From Allobosea sp. Tri-44 (GTDB lineage: Bacteria > Pseudomonadota > Alphaproteobacteria > Rhizobiales > Beijerinckiaceae): 64,000 bases of DNA. The notes beneath the pieces are model-generated. The model was not told the DNA's origin, did no database searches, and worked only from the letters and a program-made list of their open reading frames with translations. Location: the NCBI RefSeq assembly GCF_004123845.1, contig NZ_NBDP01000019.1:372001-436000 (forward strand). Reading direction: 5' to 3'. Shown piece by piece: positions 37,374 through 44,990 of this stretch. Each line of letters starts with the position of its first letter. Within the stretch, counting starts at the first letter, position 1. The translations under genes and the position numbers were made by a program.

Positions 37374-38117
37374 TTGCGCATCCTCGTCCTCAATCCGAAC
37401 ACCAGTTCCGAGATGACCGAGCTGGTCCTGCGCGTTCTGGCGCCGCTGACGCCTGCCGGCGTGACGCTGAAGCCGGCGACCGGCCGCTTCGGGGCGCGTT
37501 ACATCTCCAGCCGCAGTGCAGGTGCCATTGCGGGCCATGCGGCGCTCGACGCCTTCGCCGAGCACGGCGCCGATTGCGATGCGGTCTATCTCGCCTGCTT
37601 TGGCGATCCCGGGCTGATGGCCCTGAAGGAGCTCGCCGGCGTGCCAGTCATCGGGATGGCGGAGGCTGCCTGCCAACAGGCGGCGTCGCAAGGCGGGCGC
37701 TTTTCGATCGTGACCGGGGGCGAGCGCTGGGGAGCGATCCTGACCGAGTTTGTTGCCGCGCTTGGGCTGGATGGTAGGCTTGCCGCCGTCGAGACGGTGG
37801 CGCCGACAGGCGGGGACATCGCCGCCGATCCCGATGGCTCGATTGCGCTGCTGGCGGAAGCCTGCCGGCTGACGGCCGAGCGCGATGGGGCGCAGGCCGT
37901 GATCCTGGGCGGAGCCGGGCTTGCCGGGCTGGCGACGCGGGTCCAGCCCCATGTCGGCGTGCCGGTGATCTGCTCGACGCAAGTCGGCTTCGCCGCCGTG
38001 CTGGAAGCGGCGCGCAAGCCATCACCAAAACCCATCCAAGGTGATCTTGCTCTGCCGGCGGCGGTGCCGAATATCGGACTCTCGGCCAGTCTGGCGCGCC
38101 TGCTGGGGCAGCGTTAG
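37374..38117 (+). CDS. Asp/Glu/hydantoin racemase family protein
   Basis: I start at TTG 37,374, giving 247 residues opening with RILVLNPNTSS, the usual N-terminus of this family. The two-cysteine racemase mechanism fits C at AVYLACFGDPG (~82) and the second cysteine in VPVICSTQVGF (~203); ILGGAGLAG lies between. The earlier in-frame ATG would add 82 unsupported residues. Related enzymes racemise hydantoins, allantoin or aspartate. Its stop overlaps the convergent spermidine-synthase-like gene by four bases. Confidence 0.85.
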   Translation: MRILVLNPNTSSEMTELVLRVLAPLTPAGVTLKPATGRFGARYISSRSAGAIAGHAALDAFAEHGADCDAVYLACFGDPGLMALKELAGVPVIGMAEAACQQAASQGGRFSIVTGGERWGAILTEFVAALGLDGRLAAVETVAPTGGDIAADPDGSIALLAEACRLTAERDGAQAVILGGAGLAGLATRVQPHVGVPVICSTQVGFAAVLEAARKPSPKPIQGDLALPAAVPNIGLSASLARLLGQR

Positions 38118-38836
38118 CGCCGCCGCCTCGGCTGCTGCTGCGCAGGCCGCGCGGCTGAAGTGGAGCCTGCTGCTTCGGCCAGCCAGATCATATGCTTGGC
38201 GCCGCCCGCTCCGGCGCGGGCGCGCACCGTCTTCTCCTCGACCGCGAAGCCGGCCTGGCGCAGGCGCTGGGTGAAGTTGCGGTCAGGCCCCGCCGACCAG
38301 ATGGCGAGCACGCCGCCCGATCTTAAGGACGCTTTTGCCTGGCCCAAGCCGGCCAAATCGTAGAGCCGGTCATTGGCCTCGACCATCAGCCCGCCCGGCC
38401 CGTTGTCGACGTCGAGCAGGATGGCGTCGTAGTGGTCGGACGCTTCACGAATGACCGAAGCGACGTCGGCTTCCCGCACGCTGACCCGTGGATCGTCGAG
38501 GCAGCCGGCGAAGATCGCGGCGAGCGGGCCGCGCGCCCAGGCGACCACCGCCGGGATCAGCTCGGCGACGACGATCTCGGCGTCAGGCGGCAGGGCAGCG
38601 AGCGCGGCCCGGAGCGTGAAGCCCATGCCGAGCCCGCCGATCAGCAGGCGCGGCCTTGGGTTGCTAATCCTGTCGATCGCGAGCGTCGCCAGCGCCTCCT
38701 CCGAGCCCTTGAGGCGCGAGTTCATCAGCTCGTTATGGCCGAGCGTGATCGAGAACTCGTCCTCGCCGCGGCGCATGAGCTTGAGCGTGCCGCCGCCGGG
38801 GATCGATGCGACGTCGAGCTGCGTCCACGGCTTCAT
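38114..38836 (-). CDS. spermidine synthase-like Rossmann protein
   Basis: The 240-residue protein has a Rossmann core as in SpeE: LLIGGLGMGFTLRAAL glycine loop, VVAELIPAVVAWAR, and DAILLDVDNGPGG with an aspartate in the catalytic place. It lacks the N-terminal beta-barrel of full polyamine synthases. It may be a methyltransferase or aminopropyltransferase with another substrate. It starts seven bases before the amidohydrolase stop region on the same strand and is the last gene of a three-gene set. Confidence 0.78.
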   Translation of the reverse strand: MKPWTQLDVASIPGGGTLKLMRRGEDEFSITLGHNELMNSRLKGSEEALATLAIDRISNPRPRLLIGGLGMGFTLRAALAALPPDAEIVVAELIPAVVAWARGPLAAIFAGCLDDPRVSVREADVASVIREASDHYDAILLDVDNGPGGLMVEANDRLYDLAGLGQAKASLRSGGVLAIWSAGPDRNFTQRLRQAGFAVEEKTVRARAGAGGAKHMIWLAEAAGSTSAARPAQQQPRRRR

Positions 38837-38843
38837 CGACGTG

Positions 38844-40079
38844 TCAGTCCAGCCGGGCGCGCTTGATGAAGGCGCCGGCCTTCATGATGACAGGCATGTG
38901 CTTGCCCTGGCGGGTCAGCAGCGCCAGATCCTTCAGTGGGTCGCCGTCGACGACGATCAGGTCGGCATGGGCGCCGGGCACGACCGCACCGATCTTGCCG
39001 TCGAGCTTCAGGAGCTTGGCCGCGACATGGGTGGCGGCGCCGATCACCTCATGCGCCGGCAGGGCCCGGCCGCGGATGACGAACTCTTCAGACTGATGGC
39101 GATGCATCTCGCCGAGCAGGTCGCTGCCATAGGCCATTGCGAGTCCGGCCTTCTTCATGATCGCGAGTGATTCCATGCCGGCGGCGCGGACATATTCGAC
39201 CTTGGCGACGGAATCGGGCGGGAAGCCGAGCCTGCCGCCTTCGCTGGCGAGCTTGTCATAGGTGACAAGCGTCGGCACGGCGACGGCGCCGTTCTTGGCC
39301 GCGAGCTTGGCGGTCTCGGCCTGGATCAGGTTGCAATGCTCCAGCGAATGGACACCGGCCTCGACGCAGCGCCGGATCGCTTCGTCGGTGTAGACATGGG
39401 CGGAGACATAGGTTCCGGCCATGCGTGCCTCCTCGACCACCGCCTGCAATTCGCCGACGGAGAAGCCGAGGAAATGGATCGGATCGGTCGGCGAGGCGCA
39501 GCCGCCATTGGCCATGATCTTGATGAAGTCGGCGCCGCCCTTCAGCTCCTCGCGGGCGGCGCGGCGTACCTCGGCCTCGCCGTCGCAGATGCGGCCGAGC
39601 GCGCCGAGGCGATGGCGGGTCGTCGGCGCGAGCCTGTCCTCATAGCGCCCGCGGAAATCGGCGTGGCCGCCGGTCTGGCTCAAGGCCTTGCCGGAGATGA
39701 CGAGGCGGGGCGTCGGGAAGTCGTTCTCCTGCGTCGCCTGCTTCAGGCCGAAATCGGCACCGCCGACATCGCGCACCGTGGTGAAGCCGCGCAGCAGCAT
39801 CTCGCGCATGATCACCAGCGAACGCACGGTGACGAGCGAGTCGGGCAAGGCAGCGTTGCGGCCAAGATCGGCGAGGCCGGCGATGACGTGAACATGGGCG
39901 TCGATCAGCCCGGGCATCAGCGTGCGGCCCTTGAGGTCGATCACCCTGGCCTTGTCGGAGCGCAGGCTCTTGCCGACTTCGCGGATCAACCCACCTTCGA
40001 CCACCACGGAGACCGGCGCTGCGCGCTCGGGCACAGTGCCGTCGACGATACGGGCATTGTGGAAGAGGGTCGCGGCCAT
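38844..40079 (-). CDS. amidohydrolase family metal-dependent hydrolase
   Basis: The 411-residue TIM-barrel protein has the DAHVHV metal motif (~61-66), a probable bridging lysine in GADFIKIMANGG, histidines at VSAHVY and LEHCNL, and a catalytic aspartate in AYGSDLLGE. This pattern is typical of the imidazolonepropionase/prolidase-like branch of amidohydrolases. No signal peptide. The substrate is unknown. It is flanked by DUF2938 upstream and the SpeE-like gene downstream on the same strand. Confidence 0.88.
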   Translation of the reverse strand: MAATLFHNARIVDGTVPERAAPVSVVVEGGLIREVGKSLRSDKARVIDLKGRTLMPGLIDAHVHVIAGLADLGRNAALPDSLVTVRSLVIMREMLLRGFTTVRDVGGADFGLKQATQENDFPTPRLVISGKALSQTGGHADFRGRYEDRLAPTTRHRLGALGRICDGEAEVRRAAREELKGGADFIKIMANGGCASPTDPIHFLGFSVGELQAVVEEARMAGTYVSAHVYTDEAIRRCVEAGVHSLEHCNLIQAETAKLAAKNGAVAVPTLVTYDKLASEGGRLGFPPDSVAKVEYVRAAGMESLAIMKKAGLAMAYGSDLLGEMHRHQSEEFVIRGRALPAHEVIGAATHVAAKLLKLDGKIGAVVPGAHADLIVVDGDPLKDLALLTRQGKHMPVIMKAGAFIKRARLD

Positions 40080-40118
40080 GGCTTTCGTCCTTGCGTATGA
40101 AGTCTCGGTCGGTGGCGT

Positions 40119-40598
40119 TCAGCGCGTCAGGAACGCTGTGAGCCAGAGGCCGAAGCCGAAGACGATGTGGTTGATCAGGCCGATCAGCCGGACCTGGTTG
40201 GCGTTGGGCCGCTTGCTCGCGGCGAGGCCGAAACCCATGCCGGGCTGCAGGATGAACCAGCCGCAGCCGACCGTGACGATGCCGACGATCAATGCGGGGA
40301 GCAGCGTCGGATAGCGAGCCCAGTCCAGGCCCCAGAACAGCAGCACGATCGCGGCGAAGAGGACGCCGATGAGGTAGTGCATGATCCAGCCGATGGCGAG
40401 TTCGCCTTGCACCGGCGGCGTCTCGGCGATGGTGTCGTGCGCGAAGCGGCCGCGCGGCAGATAGGCGAACCAGCGCCCGACCGCGGCCCAGTTCGCGAGC
40501 GGGATGCCGAAGGCGCGATTGAGGAACAGCGCCCAGAGGTCGAGCAGCGCGGTTGCGCCGATGCCGATCATGAGCGAGCGGCCGATCACTTCGAGCAT
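40119..40598 (-). CDS. DUF2938 membrane protein
   Basis: The 159-residue protein starts at ATG 40,598 after a G-rich site. It has four predicted membrane helices with the DUF2938 pattern (TALLDLWALFLNRAFGIP, WIMHYLIGVLFA, NQVRLIGLINHIVFGFGLW). The function of the family is unknown. It sits 39 bases before the amidohydrolase gene and may share its transcript. Confidence 0.82.
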   Translation of the reverse strand: MLEVIGRSLMIGIGATALLDLWALFLNRAFGIPLANWAAVGRWFAYLPRGRFAHDTIAETPPVQGELAIGWIMHYLIGVLFAAIVLLFWGLDWARYPTLLPALIVGIVTVGCGWFILQPGMGFGLAASKRPNANQVRLIGLINHIVFGFGLWLTAFLTR

Positions 40599-40779
40599 AG
40601 GTAACCCCCCGGCCGCGAACCGACCGCCAGCTATGGAGGCGGAACGGCCCGGCGCGGTCAATCGCCAGCAGGTTGAATTTGCCTGCCCGCAGCGCAGGCG
40701 GGGCATGCGGCGGTGCGGCGCAGGAACCCTCGGCGTGCCTGCTCGTTCTCTTCGCGTGTTTCAAGGCGGGGGTGAAGCG

Positions 40780-41892
40780 ATGGCAGTGGCGACGGCGAGC
40801 AAGGCGAGCGCGAACGGACCGCATGGGGCGCAGGAGCTGCCCTCGGTTATCGTCACCAGCTACAATCTCGAGATCCGCGATGCCGATGGTTTCCTCGGCG
40901 ACAAGGCGAGCCGCGGCGCCTTCATGGATCATCTCGCCGAACTGCGCGGCCATCTCGCCGAGGCGGGAGAGGATCCGCTGGCGGAGGCCGGCAAGACACC
41001 GAGCAAGTCGGAGCTCGACAAGCTCATCACCGAGGGAACGGCCCGTGAGGCGGCGCTGGTGCTCTCGGCAGTGGAGCGCTTCGCCCAGTCGCTCGCTTTC
41101 GTCATCCGCCGCTTCCTGCGCCAGAAGGCCTGGAGCCCGGTCGAGCGCATCGTCGTCGGCGGCGGCTTCCGGCAGAGCCGGATCGGCGAGCTGGCGATCG
41201 CGCGCGCCGGCATCATCCTGCAGACAGAAGGCTTTTCGATCGAGCTCGTGCCGGTGCGCCATCACTCGGACGAAGCCGGGCTGGTCGGCAGCGCCCATCT
41301 CGCGCCGAAATGGATCTTCGAGGCCTATGACAGCCTGGTGGCGGTCGATATCGGCGGCTCGAACATTCGCGCCGGCATCGTCGAATTGCGCCAGGACAAG
41401 GCGCCCGATCTCAGCAAGGCCCGCGTCTGGGAAACCGAGCTCTGGCGCCATGCCGACGAGGAGACGAGCCGCGAGGAGGCCGTGAAGCGGCTTGGCAAGA
41501 TGCTGCGCGAGCAAATCGGGCACGCCGAAAAGGAGGGTCTGCGGGTCGCGCCTTTCATCGGTGTCGGCTGCCCGGGCCTGATCGAGCCTCATGGCGCGAT
41601 CGACCGCGGCGCCCAGAACCTGCCCGGCAACTGGTCGAGCAGCCGCTTCAACCTGGTCGAGAGCATCCGCGAGATGGCGCCGGAGATCGGCGAGCACGAG
41701 ACCGTCGTCACCATGCACAACGACGCCGTCGTGCAGGGCCTGAGCGAGCTGCCCTTCATGCAGGATGTCGAACATTGGGCGGTGCTGACGATCGGTACCG
41801 GGCTCGGCAATGCGAGCTTCCACAATCGCGCCAGGCCCAAGGGTCGGGACAAGGACAAGCCGAAGGACGGCAAGGGCAAGAAAGAATCATAG
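40780..41892 (+). CDS. ROK-family protein with N-terminal extension and no C-terminal lobe
   Basis: The start is the ATG at 40,780 (370 residues). The ROK sugar-kinase core begins only at residue ~185: VDIGGSNIRAG (188-198) for phosphate binding, VGCPGLIEPHG, HNDAV with the catalytic aspartate and LTIGTGLGNASF. The second lobe with the family's cysteine-rich zinc motif is missing, and the chain ends in a lysine-rich tail. The first ~185 residues resemble no kinase part and contain a GGGFRQSRIGELA stretch. It could be a regulator or altered kinase rather than a sugar kinase. Confidence 0.7.
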   Translation: MAVATASKASANGPHGAQELPSVIVTSYNLEIRDADGFLGDKASRGAFMDHLAELRGHLAEAGEDPLAEAGKTPSKSELDKLITEGTAREAALVLSAVERFAQSLAFVIRRFLRQKAWSPVERIVVGGGFRQSRIGELAIARAGIILQTEGFSIELVPVRHHSDEAGLVGSAHLAPKWIFEAYDSLVAVDIGGSNIRAGIVELRQDKAPDLSKARVWETELWRHADEETSREEAVKRLGKMLREQIGHAEKEGLRVAPFIGVGCPGLIEPHGAIDRGAQNLPGNWSSSRFNLVESIREMAPEIGEHETVVTMHNDAVVQGLSELPFMQDVEHWAVLTIGTGLGNASFHNRARPKGRDKDKPKDGKGKKES

Positions 41893-41908
41893 GCGCTGGG
41901 GCTCTCGC

Positions 41909-41996
41909 CGTCATTGTGAGCGCAGCGAAGCAATCCAGGGCGGCAGAGCTCTATGTTCCCCTGGATTGCTTCGTCGCTCCGCTCCTCGCAATGACG
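41909..41996. repeat. 88-base intergenic palindromic repeat
   Basis: CGTCATTG at 41,909 pairs with CAATGACG at 41,989-41,996, and GAAGCAATCCAGG pairs with CCTGGATTGCTTC inside. This is another dispersed Rhizobiales repeat type. It fills the gap between the convergent ROK and esterase genes and ends four bases from the latter's stop. Confidence 0.8.
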
Positions 41997-42000
41997 AACG

Positions 42001-42936
42001 TCAGTCCCGTCTGGCCGGCAACGCCCAGAGCAGCCCGCGCGTCACGATCGCCGGGAAGACGGTGAGGTGGTCCTCGCCTGGAATGATCTCGGTCGAGAGC
42101 TTGAGGCCGGGATAACTGCGCGAGCGCAGCGCCTGCTCGAACTCCCTGAGATCGGCGATCATGTCGGTCTTGCCGTTGTAGCGCGGATCGCCCGAGGCCT
42201 TGTCGATCGTCTCATAGGAGGCGATCGCCATCAGCACGTTCGCTTTCAGCTCCCTGTTGGCTTCAGCATAGGTGCGCTCGCGCTGGAGCAGCACCTTCTG
42301 GTCGAACCAGAGCGACGGGCTGCCGATGATGTAGTGCTGGAACAGCTTCGGCTCGGTCAGCAGGACATAGAGGCCGAACAATCCGCCATAGGAGTGGCCG
42401 GCATAGATGCTGCGGGTGGTGTCGGTGCGGTAGGTCGCAGCGACGAAGGGCATCAATTCCTCGGAGAGGAAGCGGCGATAGCCTTCCGCTTCGCCGAAGA
42501 CCGGCGGTTTGCCCGATGGGTCTTTCGTCTTCTCGCCGTTCGGCGTCGGCGTGTAGTCGCGCCGGCGGCTGTATTCGGGCGTGTCGCCGACTGAATAGGA
42601 CAGGCCGACCAGGATGAATTCCTCCAGCCCCTTGGCCCGGTTGCCGACCCGCCGCGCGATGCTGCGCACCAGCGGAAAGGCATAGTCGGCATCGGTGACG
42701 AACAGCACCGGGAAGCGCCGCCGCGGCTGGCTCTGATAGGATTCCGGCAGGCTGACGAAGATCTCGTAGTCACGCTGCAGCGCCTTGGCCCGAATCGTCC
42801 TGACCTCGGTGCCCTTGAGCACGAAGGGCGGCGGCGTGGTCGCGCTGGCAGCGGAGGCCGATGGCTCGGCATCGGGCTGGGCGATGGCGGCAGTGGCGAT
42901 CAGCAGCGCGGCGACGAGGGCAGGCAGGCGAAGCAT
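42001..42936 (-). CDS. secreted esterase, EstD/enterochelin-esterase type
   Basis: The 311-residue protein has a cleavable signal (cleaved after AAIAQ) and an alpha/beta hydrolase fold of the esterase D / IroE-like group: FPVLFVTDADYAF, nucleophile elbow GHSYGGLFG with a serine, and a histidine in GEDHLTVFP. It should act in the periplasm on an ester, possibly a siderophore or acyl ester. No siderophore genes are nearby, so the substrate is open. It lies on the same strand as the sox set but after a 62-base gap. Confidence 0.85.
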   Translation of the reverse strand: MLRLPALVAALLIATAAIAQPDAEPSASAASATTPPPFVLKGTEVRTIRAKALQRDYEIFVSLPESYQSQPRRRFPVLFVTDADYAFPLVRSIARRVGNRAKGLEEFILVGLSYSVGDTPEYSRRRDYTPTPNGEKTKDPSGKPPVFGEAEGYRRFLSEELMPFVAATYRTDTTRSIYAGHSYGGLFGLYVLLTEPKLFQHYIIGSPSLWFDQKVLLQRERTYAEANRELKANVLMAIASYETIDKASGDPRYNGKTDMIADLREFEQALRSRSYPGLKLSTEIIPGEDHLTVFPAIVTRGLLWALPARRD

Positions 42937-42998
42937 CCAAGACGTCTCCGACAGGACTGTGCCGGGATCGTGACGGCTCGCGCGACTGTCGCCAAGGC

Positions 42999-43760
42999 CT
43001 ATCGTCGCAGACCGGGGGCCTCCAGCGCGAGCCCCTTGGCCCGCACGGCGAGATAGAGCTCAAGCGCGAGATAGTCGTCGGAGCCGTAATCGAATTGCGT
43101 CGCCCTGACGCCGAGCGAGCAGGCGCGCAATCGCCGGTGCAGCGAGCCCACGCCGTTCCATTCGAGACGGTAGGCAGGATAGCCGGTGCCGACGCCGTGG
43201 CTGATGGTGTCGCCGCGCAGCTTCTGGCCGACGAGATCGTCATGGCACTGCGTGCAGGCGAGGTTGAGCTGACCCTGCCGGCGTTCGTAGAAGGCCTTGC
43301 CAGCCTCGTAAAACGGCTTTGCCGCACCGTCGGCCGAGACCGACAGCGGTACGCTCTTCGACAGCGAGGCGACATAGGCAGTGAGGCCGAGCAGGTCCTG
43401 GCTCTCATAGCCGAAGGCCGGCTGCTTCTGGCGTTCGACCCGGCACTGCTCGATACGCCCCTCGAGGTTGATCAGCTTGCCGCTGGCGCGGTCGACCTGC
43501 GGGTAACGAGCTGCCGCCCCGCGCAGGCTCTGCCCGGGATCGGCATGGCAGGAGATGCAGGTCGGGGACACACTCTCGCGGCGGCTGAACAATTCCTCGC
43601 CCTGCTCGACCCAGAGATAGCCGGGATTGCGGCCCTGATCCTCCTGCTGCCGCTGCATCTCCGGCGAAAGGAAGGCGCTGCCCGGCTTGATCTCGTCGGC
43701 GAAGGCTGGGCTCGCCAGCGCGAGCAGGGCTGCCGCGAGCGCGCGGCCGGCGGCGCTCAT
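42999..43760 (-). CDS. soxA: SoxA, dihaem cytochrome subunit of L-cysteine S-thiosulfotransferase
   Basis: I start at ATG 43,760, where a signal peptide begins, giving 253 residues. Two haem motifs, CISCH and CTQCH, and a C-terminal RACSLGVRA with the active-site cysteine are present, as in dihaem SoxA. With SoxX it forms the periplasmic enzyme that joins thiosulfate to the SoxY cysteine. The start overlaps the soxZ stop by four bases. It is the last gene of the molybdenum hydroxylase/sox set. Confidence 0.93.
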   Translation of the reverse strand: MSAAGRALAAALLALASPAFADEIKPGSAFLSPEMQRQQEDQGRNPGYLWVEQGEELFSRRESVSPTCISCHADPGQSLRGAAARYPQVDRASGKLINLEGRIEQCRVERQKQPAFGYESQDLLGLTAYVASLSKSVPLSVSADGAAKPFYEAGKAFYERRQGQLNLACTQCHDDLVGQKLRGDTISHGVGTGYPAYRLEWNGVGSLHRRLRACSLGVRATQFDYGSDDYLALELYLAVRAKGLALEAPGLRR

Positions 43761-44083
43761 GTCACGACGAGACGGGCGGTGCGGGTGAAGGTCGCCCCGC
43801 CATCCTCGCGCCATTCGAAGGTCAGCTCCCCGGTCTCGACGGCGCGGGTGGTGAAGCTGACGAACGGGTTAGCGGAGACGCCGGTGTGCATGTCGTAGCG
43901 GAACACCGGCTCGCCGGCGTAGGTCACGGTCAGGCGGTTGAGGATCTTGCGCGGCACGACGCGGCCTTCGGCGTCGACCTGGCCGCCGCGATCCATCGGA
44001 TGGCGGACGAGGACGCGGACCTCGACGATCTCGCCGGCCTTGGCCTCGGCCGGCATGGTGATGCGGGCGTTGAACGATGCCAT
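43757..44083 (-). CDS. soxZ: SoxZ, sulfur-carrier subunit
   Basis: The 108-residue protein has an all-beta fold (PAEAKAGEIVEVRVLVRHPM, FRYDMHTGVSANPF) typical of SoxZ, the partner of SoxY in the periplasmic sulfur carrier. It has no signal peptide and should be exported bound to SoxY, which has one. It starts three bases after the soxY stop and overlaps soxA. Confidence 0.95.
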   Translation of the reverse strand: MASFNARITMPAEAKAGEIVEVRVLVRHPMDRGGQVDAEGRVVPRKILNRLTVTYAGEPVFRYDMHTGVSANPFVSFTTRAVETGELTFEWREDGGATFTRTARLVVT

Positions 44084-44086
44084 CGG

Positions 44087-44581
44087 TCAGCCTCCGTCAA
44101 TGCAGGCGCTCAGCGTCACCACGATGTCGGCATCGGCGATGACGTAGCCGCCGCCGCTCAGCGCGGCGATCGCCGCGACCTTCTGCGAGGTGGCGAGGCG
44201 CAAGGTGGCGCGGATATCGGCCCGGCCGCTGCGCGGGGAAAGATGGAAGCGCGCCACGTCGGGGAACGGATTCTTCTCGGCGACGATATGGATCCAGCGG
44301 ACATGGTCGGCATCAGTCATGGGAGACTCGACCTGGATCGCGACATCGACCGAGTTGCCGTTCTCGACCAGCTGGGGAATGTCGAAAGTGATCCGGCCGC
44401 GCTCCGGCACCGCGCCTTCGGTGATGCGCGCGATCAGCTCGGTGAGCGCCGGTGGCGCCGCTGCGCGAGCCGGCGCAGGCAAGGCTGCGAGCGCAAGGCC
44501 CGCGGCGCCGATTGCCATGACCTCGCGGCGCGAGAGCGCCGGTTCAGGGTGTGCGCAGGCTGGCGAGATAGGTGACGACAT
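44087..44581 (-). CDS. soxY: SoxY sulfur-carrier protein with variant C-terminus
   Basis: I use the ATG at 44,581 (164 residues); it precedes the Tat-type signal SRREVMAIGAAGLALAA. The body fits SoxY. The carrier cysteine normally sits in a C-terminal GGCGG arm, but here the end reads SACIDGG: cysteine fifth from the end, without the two glycines before it. Sulfur loading could still occur, or the arm may serve a different substrate. The start lies inside the 3' end of soxX. Confidence 0.88.
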   Translation of the reverse strand: MSSPISPACAHPEPALSRREVMAIGAAGLALAALPAPARAAAPPALTELIARITEGAVPERGRITFDIPQLVENGNSVDVAIQVESPMTDADHVRWIHIVAEKNPFPDVARFHLSPRSGRADIRATLRLATSQKVAAIAALSGGGYVIADADIVVTLSACIDGG

Positions 44582-44990
44582 CCTCGATCTCCTGGGCGGT
44601 GAGCGCCGGCCGATCGCGAAAGGCCGGAGCAACGTCTCGCAATCCTTCGATGCGAAAATAAGGCGGCATCACCGTCTGCGGGTTGAGCAGGCCGGCATCG
44701 ATGAGACGCAGGCGCAGCTGCCCGGAATCGAGCCGGGCGCCGACCCCGGCGAGCCCCGGACCGATCGTGCCCTGGAAGGGCTCGTTTGGCTCCGGCACAT
44801 GGTGGCAGATCAGGCAATTGCCCTGGGTGCGGTCGAGGACGAGCGCCCGCCCGCGCAAGGCATCGCCGATCCGGCCGCCGAGCGGCGCGGGGATCGCGTC
44901 GCCGACGACGGTGTAGGCTTCGAGCGCGCTTGCCGGCGCACTCGCGAGCGCCAGCATGATCAGCGCGATCCGGATCGCCGCAAGCTTCAC
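44544..44990 (-). CDS. soxX: SoxX-like monohaem cytochrome c
   Basis: The GTG start at 44,990 gives 148 residues and overlaps the stop of the molybdopterin-subunit gene (GTGA). A signal peptide is followed by one haem motif, CLICH, and a likely methionine ligand in TVMPPYF. It resembles SoxX, the electron-accepting partner of SoxA. The close coupling with the molybdenum hydroxylase suggests it might also take electrons from that enzyme. The gene end overlaps soxY by 38 bases. Confidence 0.9.
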   Translation of the reverse strand: MKLAAIRIALIMLALASAPASALEAYTVVGDAIPAPLGGRIGDALRGRALVLDRTQGNCLICHHVPEPNEPFQGTIGPGLAGVGARLDSGQLRLRLIDAGLLNPQTVMPPYFRIEGLRDVAPAFRDRPALTAQEIEDVVTYLASLRTP

